Shown: positions 13,401 to 27,500, counted from the first letter of the stretch. The stretch is 64,000 nucleotides of DNA from Taenia hydatigena (GCA_036345935.2 JADWOT020000001.1:26569232-26633231); one strand, 5' to 3'. The notes: generated by a model from the letters alone, not told the origin. Numbers and translations: made by a program.

Positions 13401-16400
13401 GCAAAGGGAGATTAACCTTAGGGCTAATTTCCACACCGCATTCCTGCCAGTTTGGTACCTTTCCCACATCCAACGCCCCTCACTGCATGCCCCATATCTT
13501 CAAGCCACATTCACGTCAAAGTCGACCAACCGATTACCACTTCAAGGGCGACATAAAAAAAATGTACTCCAGGGTAGGTGAATCTAAGGCTCACATCTAC
13601 ACATACTAGCAACTACATTTTGATAATTGCTCGCCTTCACCAATCTTACACTTGGTCGGACAGGCTTGCTCAGCACATCGCAAGGCAGGTCTGTTCACAA
13701 GTCAGATACACAACAGCCGGCATTATTTCAGCTAAACCCTTCCCCCCTTCCCACCCTTCACTCACTTATCCAGCCGTCTGGTTGATACATGCCCAATACT
13801 CAAACCACCAGCCACATCTACGTCACCACCAACACACCGTGCTTCCAGGCGTGTTGATACAAAGACACGACTAAACATGTTAACACCGATTCTACCGTAA
13901 AAAACTCAACGCGATCACACTGAACAAACCCACCTCACCATGATTAATGGGGGTAGAGGGCAAGTGGCATGACGCTCGATACCATTTCACAGCCAAACCC
14001 ACCCCACTCACTCTTTCACGCACCAAAGTACGAGACGTGACCACCACGTGGAAGCATACATTCACCAGACAAATCAGACACATCTCAACCCTGACCACCT
14101 GTAGAACAATTCTGCCCCACTTATTGCAACATGAAGGATCAAGGGACTAGCAAAACAACATGAGCATGCCCCTCGTCAAAACACAAGCATGGAGGTGTAA
14201 TCATCACACCAAACGCCTTTGTGCACTGCCAAGAGTGTCAGCACAACCACACTTCCTTGCATCGAAGAGAAGTAATGCTACCGCAGGACAGAATGGAGAC
14301 CAGAGCTTGTGACTCACTGGACGAATACAAAAGAGGGCTTTCCAAACACTCATAGGACGGATTACAGACAGAGTAGATGGGCGTGGCAATGCGGGAGTGA
14401 AGGAAAGAATGAAGGCTTCCTTTGTTATATCCCAGTGCCCCACGAGGCGTAAAAATAAGTTTCGACTATTGAGGTCGGGGACGCTAAACTGAATCCAATT
14501 ACTGGCGATTGGTGCATACAGATGGGGTTTCTGATCTGATCATCCAGATCAAATTTCGCACCGACTTACACCTGATGACATCTTCAAGGATGATTTCAGA
14601 ATTGCTTAATTTATCACACGCTAGTTTGAAGAATCGGACCGGTAGAAATATTTTGATAAATGTGTGAGCAACTGGAGTTGCAAATAGATCGTTCAGCCAT
14701 TTTCTAGCCTACAATTCCTGCTGCAAACTTCTTCGATATCGAAATTAGGTCCCTTTTACATCTGTGATAAACAAAACCCTTCATTGACTGCCGGAAGTTT
14801 GGCAGGCCTGTGGGAATTAGTTATAAGTCTGAGAATTAGTGAAGACTGGTTCATAAGCCCTAGAATCACCACAGCGATCCACATTCAACTGCTTAAGACG
14901 GTTGTCACCATCTGAACCAAGAGTTGCTTAAAGGCGACCACTTCCTTTTCACACGGACAGACAACCTAGAAGTGGATGGCTAAAGATTTTGGGGCCACTG
15001 ACAAGTGTGCCCACATTATTAAGGATTAATTACCACTATAAATAATGACCTGGCCGGTATTAAGGGCACCCCGTTTTAGCCTTTCATCCAAAAACGGAAT
15101 GAAAGACCTGAATCGAACAGAGACGGAGTTAAGATTTAGTGTTTGTCCGCATCAACGAGTGATGCTCAAAAGCTGCTGTGTTTAGCAAACGCCGATCAAA
15201 GATTCAAGTACTTCCGACCGATTTTCTTTAATAGTGGCCTTTTCAGAGTAAGGTCTCCACTGGACTGCTGACGACTTGAATGTAACGATACAGAGCAGTT
15301 TTCGGCCAGTCAGTAACCAGATTATCAACAAAGTAACCGATTAATCAACTTATCGCCGCTCAAATCATACTGTACCATACAACATATGACAAGGGTGAAG
15401 TTTCATGAAGCGTCAAAGGGCCTGCCAGGTGGTCAATGCCCCGCCCGCACACGCACTAGGCCAGGGTAACCATCATCGTGGCAAACGGACGACCGCGTGG
15501 ATGCAAAGGATAGAAGGGAGAGTCGTATTTGAAGCTACCGCGATTCAGCAGTGGTACCTCAAGTGCTGTCTAGTATTCAGCTCCACCTCTCCAAAGGGCA
15601 ACCTCAATCGATGCAACGTGTCTGACAATGCCAGCGAGGATTAATAACCTAGAATCTAAAAATTCACTGGAAAAATTGTGCTAGTCAAAGCAAAAGAGGG
15701 ATCTCGAAGCCATTTATCTCGTTCTCATTACGCCTTCGGGAGTGGTTCGAGAGGGGAGGGCAAACTTGACTCAAACGGCCAAAAAGCGGAGAATTGATAA
15801 CCGACTCTTTAACATAGGCGTCACAGGCGAGGGGATGCGCCAGAGACACTAAAATATGGGCTATCGGGACCATGTTTCATTTTTTCAGCGATTGCGATCT
15901 CGAGCTATTAGCGAATGAAGGGATACCACACTTGAAAAAAGGATACTTCCTTCGGATTTGCAGCTCCAAATGAAACCCGGCTAGACAGTCGGAGGAGAAT
16001 AGCATGAAAACAAGGCAGAGGAGGAATAAATGTAGATTATTACCCTTGGAAAACTACTTTTTGTCAAATGGTTCGGCGCACGGGTAGATGGTACAATGAA
16101 GAATTGTCTATGTCGCTCATCCTTCGCAACATCAAATAAGCAAAATTAGCGACGAACTCCTGTGCCTTAAGCAAATATTCGGCACATTAAGACATTGGAC
16201 CTATCGTAGTGTGGGCTATTTCGGTACTAAATCAAGCGTTGCGTGAGACAGGAGTAAACACGAAGAGGGAACTAGACGTACTGCTTGGCGCATGAAGTAG
16301 CTTAAGGAGAGCGGCAAGTGTTTCGGCAGTGAGTAGGTCTGGGTCACGATCCCGGGAGAAAACGAAGAACAGCCCGGCTGCTGTGAGGCCCAGACTCTGA

Positions 16401-19400
16401 AAGGCAAAGAGAGGTACACTGTTATGTCGTCAATCACTAAGGTATATCCTCTTAAAAAGGAAAAAATCCCCTTTCTGCGCTAAATACCATAATTAAGAGA
16501 AACAAGGAAGGCAAAAGGCAGTCAGATGGCCAATCAAACATCCCAAATTCGCCTATTAATGCCCAGAAGGGAGACATTTAGGCGGGTGGGTAGCGTAAAA
16601 CCGACAAATCATACGAAACGGGTTGGAGAAAGGAATGGGGCATCCAACCAGGATGGTATGAAGCCAAATTGTCAGCAAAAAATGAAGATAACTAAGACAA
16701 CACAGCTAATAAAAGTAAATTAGGTGAAGTTGCTCATTCTCACCCAAACCATGGTAGAAAATCTGTCGTCTGCCTAACAAGTAACAGGCAATAAGTCTCC
16801 TAAGAGTTAGAAGTCCCTATACAGAAAACATTAATTTCACTACGACTGCACCACACACGGTATATTTACCGCCATGGATGGAAGACTTCATTCCGAACCC
16901 ATCTCCACACCATGATCCATGACATTTGTCGCAACAGTAGCAGATCGTGACACAACTAATGCCATCTCAGTGACACCCAGGTTGTCACTAAACAATGAGG
17001 GTGAGCTCATCAGAGACATCCACAAGCACCAACGAACCATTAGCAGCCACCACATCCTTGAACGACTAGTCATATCGTGACGTTAGATTGGAATAACTGC
17101 ACTGTTCCCTCCCCAAACCACCCACACAGTCTAAGCCAAAAGACAACTGACAACTGGGCTTTTCAATCACCTTGGCAACCCAACTACGGTCGAATGAAAA
17201 CAAGTACAAGCACATGGTAGTATTTCGTCCACACACACACACGCATACACACCGAAGCACTTCAGCCAATTAAGCGACAAAGCGAACAATTCCCAGATGC
17301 TGCTGCTGCTGCTGTCACTGCACCCTCCACCGTCTTCAACGGATGAGTATTCGTGACAATGGTTCACTAACTTCTAGACGCCTTGTCAAAGCAGTGGTGA
17401 GAGGAACTGCAGTGGTCCCCACAACCATGGTCAAGATGATGATAACGAAGTGGAATGGAGAACTGCTTCGTGTCAACCTGCTGGTTTCCCTCCATCACGA
17501 AAGAGCCACCGACCTCCACTGCTAGTGGTGTCACATGAGTGATTTATCACAATGTCGGCGGATTCGATGTTTCCTCTGCATCCCCACCCCCTCCCCCTTC
17601 CGTGGTAGTACGGTGAGTGACACAACTTGCACCTGTCTCTAACTTCAACAGTGCGTGTTGGCAGTGTGGACATGAACTGAATGACGAGTCCCCGTCGATT
17701 CAACCGTTCACATCAAACACTACCAATCTTGTTCGCTTGCCGGATTGGAACCACCCGATTCGCATCGCTGTAGTCGCAGACACTGCCCACCTTCAAAAGC
17801 TCAGTCGCATGGAAGGTGGTTGTAAACCACACAGTCACGACTATAAAGTATTCAACAGCATAAATGCAAAGAAGGACGAGACGTTGACCAGAATGCAACA
17901 GCATCGGTTTGGCGATGCTAAAGGCAACGGTGCTGGCGACGGATGGTAAAACAGCTCATTTCGCCATCGGCAAGTCACTTTGAAGAGGCAGAAACCAAGA
18001 GAGGTAGGATCGCATCATTGCCTGACAGATAAATCTAACGTGTGGAGCGGGGAGTGCAGTTCCACAGGAAGTACATAAGCGTGACAAGACCCTAGCAGCA
18101 TTTGTATTTTCCATGAGCCATACAAGCCGCATACCATGACTAGAGCAAGTTCAAACAATGCCATCAATCCTAGACGCCGCATTCCATGGGATTAATCCAA
18201 GAAAAGACCTTTTGATATCGGCATCCACTCCCACCAGTCGTCAATCCCCTTCTCCTCCTATCGCATCACTTTGAGCCTCCCTTTAAGCGCTAAGCCACTA
18301 CAAATTATTGCAACCAATGGATATGAAGTGGCAATGATAGTGGCGCTGAAACAGGGAGAGAAGCCTGACAACACATTCCGCAAACCATTTTAGAGAGGAG
18401 AACACCCCCATCTGTCGATTCCGTCAGCATCATTAACTCGGGTCACGCTCTCCACAAATAACATCACCTTTCGGAACAAAAACTTGCATCAAAATCATTG
18501 GTCCCACCCACCTCGCATTGGGTGGTGTGGTCTTTAAGTAACAACCACATTGCATCAAACCACGCCACGCCACGCCGCGCCAAATCTGACCGGATCAGAC
18601 AAAACAAACCACCACCTGAAATGACACCAACGATGACAGTCCACTTGTTGTCACTGCACTGAGGTATTGGCCCATAGAATTGGTAATGGCAAAGAAGATG
18701 CTCTAGCAACTTCAATCTCACGAATGGCTAGATTATGGACTGCTCTCGACGCCTGATTCATTACCTCTTCTCCTCACCTCCTGTGCTGACTCATCAACAC
18801 TGGAACAGAACATTCCAAGTCGACGGAATCCCCCACTAAACACCTACATCACCTTCCAGCTCTGTGGTCTAGAAGCTGGCTTTGTGCAGTTGCTTTACCA
18901 TTCCAACTGAACCTGTCCCAAGTTTTGCAAGTTGTCAACAAGTTTTCGCATAACGAGGTGAGAACTAGCATCGCCACCACGAACGCGTTCTACCTTTAGT
19001 CCATGAAAGAGGATTTTTTAGTATGTAGGACCTACATGAAAAATGACTAGATGCACGTGCGAATTTTGGGGAGGATTTAAGGATTGTGAATTTCCGTTTT
19101 AAAACGCCTCTTCTTGTTGGTTTTTTATTGTCTCGTTAATGATCGCCTCGACACTCCTCCAAATGGAAGGGATGCACACTTCAATAGTGGCGACTGCAGC
19201 GATGCACATTGAATCCGGAAAGCATTCCAACTAACATACCAGTCACTTGGTTAATGTCGCGCGACCACATCAGTGTCAGCCTAGAACAACGTTTTTGGCT
19301 GCCTTCATTCGTGTAATTGTTAAACACCAGATTCCTGGTTTGAGCAGCAAGGACATCTGTCACACATGAGTTCATAAAACTAGCGCCATTGCCGTATTCA

Positions 19401-22400
19401 CAACGCAAGCAATGGACGATCTTCCGGAAGGAATGCATATTGCCCATTACTACTTCGACTGGGGTTGGTAGTGCACCGGAAGGCCTCGGAAGTGATTGCG
19501 GTTTAACCATCCCTTACCGAGTTCTTTGCTTCCAGAGGGGTAAACCTTTGCGCCCCAAGAGCAAATTTGACCGTCTCAGCCACATGGTTGGGTAGCAATA
19601 AATCACGTTCCAGTAGACACGATTACATTGCTTAAAAGCACTTTTCAGAATGCATATGAAACGCGGAGAAACAATATGGCTACTACCTCTAAAATCCCTA
19701 CCTTCTAGCCTGAGTGATGGACTTAAGCTATTCACCATCGACGCCACTTTGTCCTGTGTGGAGAAAAACTAAATTCTTGCTGGTCCAAATGCATCAGCAT
19801 CTCATTTGGGACAATTTTAGTGAACTAGCAACGAAAGGAGCAACACCTTTTATTACTACCGATGCTTTGTGAACACGGGAAGTTTAGTAAAATAAGAAGG
19901 ATTAAGTAAGCGCGCCATTTACGTGACCTTTTGACTCTCTGGACAGTGGTTTTAACTACCCAATTTCCGGGGTTTCGCAAACACCTACTTCTCTCAATGC
20001 AAGCCAACTGCTTAAATTCAAAACGCCTGCGACGAATCGGTAAAATGTCTACGACAGACAGCCGCATCGACGAGGCCTTCCAGAAAGGCTATCGACAATG
20101 CGTCTGCTTGTGTTGTAGACCTGTGGTAAAGCGACACCACGTCCAAAGGACTGAAAATCAGCCATAAAATAAAATAATTATTGTAGCAATAGGCCTTTGT
20201 GTTGCGGTAGATTGGAAGTAGCTCTGATGTGGGGCCGAGCAACATTAAAAACTGAAGCAAGGTGAAACTGGAGAATAAAAAGAGGGCACGACTCTGAGGT
20301 ACAACTTTATGACGTCGGTCTGTGCTTAGCTCAATGATTCTACGGAGCAGAGATTAGCATATGAGATACGTCTACTTCAGTCCTTCTCTGGGTATTTCGC
20401 CAAAAGGAGGAGACATTAAGCCATCCATTCAAATTCAAGTCACCCCAACTAGTGAAATAGAGAGCTCTTGTTTCGTAATACGGAACAGAATCATACTTGA
20501 CTGTATATGAATTGCTTAAAATTGCCATAAATCAGCCTCCACGACGGCGGGACGGAGCCTTGCTGCCAGTCAACCGGCAGGCAAAGCTACCACCCAACTC
20601 GTATACCTCACTTTGATATCAACGATAACTCAATAACTCCTTTCTAAGAGAACACCAATCCTGCATTTGCCGGCTAGATGCCCTATCAAAACGTCACAAA
20701 GGAGGAACGTCTCCATTTGGGCGGATTCTCAATGGAAGGGCTAAAATTTGGACAAAAACCTGATCGAACCATTCACGATATGAAAGCAGTCCGAAAGAGT
20801 GGTACAGGCATAACTTATTAAACCGGGAAAGTGAAGAATAAATAGCCACCAGCTGGGTTACAAAATCAATCTTTCACCCGCACAAATAATGGGACGAACG
20901 CATCCTTGCAAGCTAGCCATTTGAAAAATGAGTTGAACAAACGACTTACGTAGTCCGTGTGAGCGTCATGAAGGTTGGCACAAATCTGTTTGAGCAGTCC
21001 ATAGGCGTGGACAAGATCTCGCGTGGCTGGAGAGAGGCATTTATTGGCCAAAGAGAGGACGCTAAATGCAGAAAACGAAAAGCACTTTAATAAACGACCC
21101 GAGAGGAGGGTGGAGCCGCTTAAGTGACTTATAAGTAGGCTACCTGAGACACCGGGTATCAGTGGTGTTGGTATCGCTAAGACCGTCAATGAGGTAGTTC
21201 ATGTCGTCCAAGGCGTGTTGGACACTGCTGCGTTCCTGACTCTCGTGGGAAGTCTTCGTCTTGTCTCCAGCTGTGTACAACTGAAAAGAAGAAAGGCAAG
21301 AAAGAATATTTATTCAAACAAATGCAAACGATAAGTAGCTCCATTGTCTTGAATAATGACAATGTCCAACTTGCTGGCTCCCTTCTTATGACCGAGACAT
21401 GTGAGAAGCTTGAACCTAGTCGAAGACGAACCATACGCGCATTAGCGGAAGCAGGGTGTTTACGTCCAAATTCCGGCCAATTCAGCGATTAGTATTTAGA
21501 TTTTTAACGCGAAATCACTCGAGTTACCAGAGCAACCATCATAAACTTACAGAGGTATGAAATGGAATTAAAGTGAGCAGTCGGAACCTCGGTAACACAG
21601 AACGGAGTGAACAATCGGAGGCACTCACCGTGATGAACATGTGTATTGACGGTCAAAATGATTTACGCGGCTACAAAACCATTGCAAGCCAATGTAGAAA
21701 ATAATGGAGGTAGAAGTTGCAAATGATAATGCCAATTAGGCCATCATTAGACCGAAACACCTCTTAAGAACGAAACGGGTAAGCTATTTCAAAGGGTCGC
21801 AGGCAATTCTGCACATCTTCCCAGAACTTAAAAGTTGCACCATGTGGATATACTTGATGGAATTGTTGTAGATCAAGTGGGAAAAAAAGCACGTGAAAAA
21901 AAATCACTTTTTTCTCGCCTTAATTGAGCTCGGCGACCAGCTTGCGTGTCAACAGGGAGAGGCAGCAATAGAAGAATTAGAGAGAAATAGGGGGTAAACA
22001 TGTTGCCAAATTGATACAGGATTGCGAAGCGTATGTCTGAACAAGATTAATGGAAGTAAAAACCCCCGATTGGCTCAAGGTGAACGAACCACTACATTAA
22101 ATCAACTGCCAGGAAGAGTGGTGCTCAAAACTCAATCTTTCACCTCATGATATAGTAAATGTAATTTAGCAACTAAGGTAAAAACACCCCTAGTCACACG
22201 GTGTCACAAGAGTCGAGCGTCATGCCAACCGAAAGATCTTCAACCTACTTCAAGAGATAACTCACATCTTTTCTGTCCGTAGCAACGTTATTCGGGGTTT
22301 TAGTCTCCCCACCAGTACCGTTGGCCAGCGGAGGAGGGGGAGGAGGAGCGCCCTTGGCATTCACTTTCCTATCAGTAGAAGGTGGATTTGACGGATGGGG

Positions 22401-24527
22401 AGGAGGAAGAGGAGGCGTTGGTGGTGTTGGTTTGACAACGTCTCTGGATGCCGGCCAGAACCAGGGCTTAATCCCATCATCCTCTTCATCCTCTTCTCTC
22501 ACCGCAAATGCCGATGGCTTTGGTTCTGTTTCTGGTTTCGCCTCCTCCTCCTCCTCCTCCTCTTCCACCCAGGCATATGGATCAGCCTCTGATTTCTCAT
22601 TAGTTAACGGTGACGCCGGCGTCATTTTCGCAAGTGATTGGTTTGAGACGAGCCTTGAACGCTGATTGGTGGTAGCTAAAGGTTGCTGGAGGCAGGACTT
22701 AGTCGGTCCGCTTCGGTGATTGGTTCGCTGCAAATAACAATATATCAAGCACTATTTTGAAATGAATATGGGTGAAGAAAGTATCAGGTAAGACGCAAGA
22801 GATGTTAGTTTCAAGTAACAAGGGTAAGTCGAAATTCCGCCAATCACAAGGCCTGCTGGAATAAGTACAAAATGTTCGATTTCGTTGGTTTTTCCATTAA
22901 TGATAGCGGAAATACGTTATCGAATTATCCTCTTCTTAAACGGTGATACTCGCAAACTGTGGGAGAAGCAGAGGTGGTTAACGATTGGAAGAAATCGAAC
23001 ATTTCATACTTAAAGGTATGTCAACATAGTCCGAATCGAAAAGTAATGCGAACGCCCATCCATGTTTCGCGAATAATTACTGAATACTTTTAACACGACA
23101 GCAAAAGCACATTGAATGCGCACTCAGCATCCGGAGAATGAGGTAACGAGGCATGCAGACGTAGCAAACTCACGTAATCCTCCGTAGACTGCGCAAAACG
23201 CCATTGCGAACCAGCATACTTCACCTGAATGAAGAGATCCTTAGTGAAATCTGCAAATTTACCTTACTCAACATTCCAGCCCGTTTCGACCAATGAGAAT
23301 GGGAGGAAATGTGCCAATCAGAATTAAACAAAATCAAAATATTTAAAATGGGGATATCGGCAAGAATTTCCGCCAGCATAGTGTCGTCATCACATTAGAT
23401 TTATAAATTAGACAGATCTTCGCAACGTCAGTCATGTCATTTCAGAAACTACCCACTTCTGAGGCACATTAAGATGCAAAATATCTGCAAGATTTATGAC
23501 TGCACTCAGAAGCTAACTTCCACAGAATATGAGACTTGGCAGGTAGTTGGAGAAACACACAGCCAACGAAGCACTAGTAAGAATCCCAATTTTCGGTAAG
23601 TGAGGTTAATTTCATTCCCTGCCATCAGAGCCGTGTGCATAAGACACCTTGTGTTATCGAATCTTAAGGTTAACCAAAATGAACTATGGAGCAACTCAAT
23701 GTTAAGGGCAAATTGAGCGTTCAAATTGATCACAACAAAAATTCCAGTCCTTTTAGCCAATAGAAATTTGTGGAACATTGGTTAAGCAGAATTGACTCAA
23801 CTCACTGGATAGCAAAAGGCGATGTTGACAATTTTTTAGGCCAAGAATCAACTCACCAGATCGATACCAGGTGGACATACTTTGTGGAATCGCCACTTCA
23901 AAAAGTGATTTAACTTCCGCCATTATTAGCACAAAATACAGTACTCAAACTCAACTATCATCGACGACTACTATGAAGTAGATGGCTTTGGACAGTTATG
24001 GAAGCTAGTTATCTAAAATCACAAACAAACAACCACCTTAAACCGACTAGTGAGAGGCACTATAAAGTCACGCCGATACCGATATATATGCTTCTAAGAG
24101 CGCGAAGACAAGTCAGAATGGGGAACGGTCCCTTCAAAGCCATTACACAATAAAAATAATGGAAGGATTAGCCTACCCGCCTGAATTTCGGTGAAATTAT
24201 AGGTGCAGAGGCGGAGTTGCACGTTGCGGCTGCGCGAAATTCGCGCCTAGGAACAGTAGCAGGTTTTGATGAGGAGGAAAAGGAAGAGGAAGCAGCGGCG
24301 CTACGGGACAGTTCTAAGGAGGAAGTTTGAGTGTTCCCCTTTCCGACTTCTTCGACAGGGGAGGGAGAGGGTCGAAAAGTAACAACATTGACGCGCTTTC
24401 GTGAAGAAGCGGTGGTTTTGGCAGAGGAGGAATCGCCCTTACCACCACTCCCCCTGTTGCCACGACTCAATTGCTCAAATCGTTCGCTCGGTCGCGAACT
24501 ACGAGTGGCAAAGGTCCGATAGGGCAT
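7425..24527 (-). CDS. WAPL: WAPL cohesin-release factor, 13 coding exons
   Basis: WAPL binds PDS5 and cohesin and releases the ring from chromatin. Modelled exons: 24527-24177, 23224-23174, 22727-22266, 21280-21144, 21061-20950, 16396-16282, 11762-11404, 10182-9910, 9745-9421, 9331-8684, 8619-8419, 8333-8178, 7723-7425. All junctions are GT-AG and stay in frame, giving 1162 residues (human about 1190). Matches to the WAPL domain include LYTAGDK, DTRCLSVLSLANKC (about 330), SLGLTAAGLFFVFSRDRD (372), a RAASWF block (about 540), NPDNQTHLVRYK (about 625), CLLANLCEHCPENR, and the C-terminal NQHMEDSVVAAY and ALLLGC blocks. An acidic, then basic, low-complexity insert lies at about 780-1020. The N-terminus is short (about 288 residues against about 630 in human) and lacks FGF motifs. 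The ATG follows directly after a TAG acceptor-like site. The 11763-16281 and 16397-20949 introns are large; the second holds a repeat. Confidence 0.94.
10183..11403 (-). other. WAPL intron between exons 7 and 8
   Basis: This 1.2-kb intron separates the Asn/Ser-rich linker exon from the RAASWF-block exon. I see no nested gene. The longest internal frame (10407-10787, minus) shows no coding features. Confidence 0.6.
11763..16281 (-). other. 4.5-kb WAPL intron, no nested gene
   Basis: The donor GTACGT follows the SLGLTAAG exon, and the acceptor ends in CCACAG before the ACC-ATG codons of the next exon. The interior is low-complexity, with CA-rich stretches at about 13470-14100 and a GT tract near 13036-13070. 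No recognisable protein frame or RNA gene is present. Confidence 0.6.
16890..19005 (-). repeat. Long interspersed repeat, copy B, inside a WAPL intron
   Basis: This is the reverse complement of the 2775-5660 segment, inserted in the 16397-20949 intron. Similarity is very high over 16950-17990 and 18420-18990. The 110-codon frame seen in copy A is still open here (17617-17949, plus) with only a handful of residue changes. The part matching about 3340-4460 of copy A is mostly replaced or diverged. The two copies form a widely spaced inverted pair about 11 kb apart that could pair in WAPL pre-mRNA only if transcription runs on past the WAPL stop into copy A. Confidence 0.8.
17230..17314 (+). repeat. 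CA and TGC microsatellites of copy B
   Basis: A short CA run (17230-17252) and a TGC run (17297-17314) are the shorter counterparts of the GT and AGC arrays in copy A. They show independent array length change after the copies separated. Confidence 0.85.
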
Positions 24528-27500
24528 CTACGAGGCAAAGGGAGCAAGGAGAAGCTATTCATTTAACCGTGTAAAACACAGATTTCTTGCGCCAAGAAAA
24601 GAAAGCACATGAGAGGCAAAATGCACCATAAACGCTATTGCTACCAATGAAAAAGGAATAAAAACCGAAAATTTATATTCCAATAATTGACTTGAATGAG
24701 ATTGGGTACCGACAGATAGTGCGTGCACGAAAGTTCAAAGGACTAACATATGGTAAACAGTATATACCTGGACCTAATGCGTTTCGATCTACACTCCTAC
24801 CACCGTTGAATAAAGAGACAACCCCAAGTATGCAGTCCCGTGCTGAATTTACACCACTAAGCTGTAAGCACTACCAAGCCTCGATGATTAAAAAGCCCTA
24901 ATAAGTCAATTTTATTAAAATGTACCTAATGAGTCCAAAACGAAGGAATGAAAATAGTATTAATGCGCTTAAAAAAGCATTGAAATAGTAACAAATAGAC
25001 ACAGAAAGGACTGCGTCCTAAAAATACCTAATACATGTCAAACCAAGTAAAAATAGGTAAAAAGAAAAACCAGATGCAAAATATGGTGGAAAAGCCCAGG
25101 GTAGATCTTGGTATCAAAAATTAAATGCTTACCAACAAAATTAAAATATCTAACCAAGAGGCACTAAAAAGGATGTAAACGAAAAAAAATACAAAAACTT
25201 AAACGATTCTAGGGTAATAAAGACTATAGTACGAAAACACACACAGCAGAGAGACCTACATCCATAACTCAGACAAGAATACCATTCATTAGCATCCGAA
25301 AATGTGTCCAGAAACCACCTCAGATAAACATCTGATATTTATAAAAGCGCAAAGAATAAAAGGTAAATTTGTGAACAAAACTTAAAAAATTTTTGTACAC
25401 AAAATTTTGAATTTACGTAAAAGGACATTTTAAAACGGGGACAGGGAAATGAGCGTTCTTATGTTGGCGAATCTCGTTTTCAGCAATTCAACTGGCTTTA
25501 AAATTGCACAAATAATAATATTTGAATTTTACAATTTGCATTTAGTCTGTGTATTTAGACTGCAGCAAATATACGATACCCGGCATGCGGTAGTTATGAT
25601 TCATGATCCTTGTCTTTAGTGCTCGAATTAGCAGAGCAGGAAGTCATCAGTAATTTGCCAGGAGCCAATAAAATTCGCTTTTTTAAGATTTTTTAATAAA
25701 ATAAGTTATATGTTTTTGAAAGTAGGTATGTTTGTTTATTTGCTTTAACGCGAAGATTGCTAAATGTCGAGCGACGACAATTTGTGCTTACCTGAATTTG
25801 TTGCTTCCTGAGAATAGGCATAAGAGAACAATTGTTTTTATCGAATTAATATCTGTAGCGTAATAGTTTAGAAAACGAATTTATAAGGGTATACTCAGAG
25901 CAAGTTCTGAATCTTTAGCTTGGTGTTTTTAAGTCTTAACATGCCAACTAAATTGGCATAAATATAAGTCGAGAATCATATTTGCATTTAAAAACAGTTT
26001 CAATGAGGTAAAGTGAGTAAATACACTTACGTCTTACAACGGATCGGGTGAAAGCTTTTATGTATTCAATCATCAAGCCGAATTTGTACTAACGTTTGCT
26101 TTTTTTCGACTCTATCCGAAGAATGTCATTGCTGTTACACCTCACAGGATTATACGGCTACTGATAATCCTACGAAAATCTGTTCTATTTTCCCTGTTAA
26201 GCATCGTGGGACAAGGATTAAGGCTTTTGGGGTTGTTAGAAGAAAGGAAAAGAGAAACTGTCACAATTTTTAAGTGATCTGAGTCAAAACGAGAATATAC
26301 CTTAGGACACTTAGGAGTCATTCACTTTTGCTTTAGCTCAATAAACTACTCAAAAGTTCCTCGATTCTTTGCAAAGGTAAAAAATTAATTCTAAGGCAGG
26401 ATATATTTTGTTCACATAGATCTGGGTTGAGAAGCTACCGACATGTCCAGGAGGCCTGTCTGGCGAGCACAAGTACGCCAGCGGTGCTTTCAGTGTTTGC
26501 ACAACAAAAACAAGAAGTTTTGCAGTGATAGCATTTCACAGTCCTCACCGGCCACCACAAGGTAGTCGGTGTTGTGAGAAATACACCGGCAAGTCAGCCG
26601 GTCTACTTGTATAGCAGAGGTATACGACAGATGACGAGCCGTGAATAGTGTTGTGGAAATAAGGCATTGCATCAATTCATCCTGCTTAACGTAGGTGTCC
26701 TTCAGGACCACGTTTCTTTGCCGCCGCTGTCAATGTAGCGCCGCGAGTCTACTCCGAATTCGAAGGAAGGCATTGAATAATGGCGGAGGATGTGCTTTTG
26801 ATGCACAGGAAGGCTACAGCTTGTCTGAGTCATCATGTTAGTTTTACGGGCACTTGAGGCTTCGCCGTTTTGGACTCATTATGATCTCCGGGTCATTTAA
26901 TGATAGCCCTTACCTCCCGGTCCTCATAGGCGTCAGCAATACGCATTCTGTCCTGATGTGATAGTATTTTTTTAATTTGGGAAAGTCTCGCTGAACAATT
27001 TTTTCGGTAAGAAACATGGTACAATGTCACTTTAAGTCGATTTGAGGTGGATAAAACGTTCGGCCAAAAGTTCTGTTGACCTCTACCTGAGTAGCGTTAA
27101 GCAAAGCATTCCAAAAGTTGCCTTTGCTAAGTACGGAGGCATGTGCTCACCTTATTCTTCAATCATCATTACCCACCCCTTCCTGTATTCCACCCATACC
27201 TCTAACAATTTAATTGCTGAATAGACAGACAGATGGCTAAATAATTCCTTTTTCCTTGCGTCGTTCCTTTTACCCCTAAATAGCCTTGCTTTTAAGTCTA
27301 TGGAGTGTGGGCTTTGATGCGTTTTGCGGTGGTGGAACAACGCACTACTCCCCGGGGAACGGTCAGCTTGTTCCATATCGTCAATGCTGGATGGAGCATC
27401 GTCATCAAGCAGAAATGAGGGCTGCTAGCCAAAGTGTGGAGACAAAAGACCCCTTTCTACCAAATGGTCCTCTCATTCTCCTCTGAATGTCGTCATTGGA

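Noticed and set aside
22321..22665. Gly/Ser-rich plus-strand frame
   Set aside because: It is the complement of the WAPL exon 22266-22727, whose splice sites and phase fit the WAPL model.
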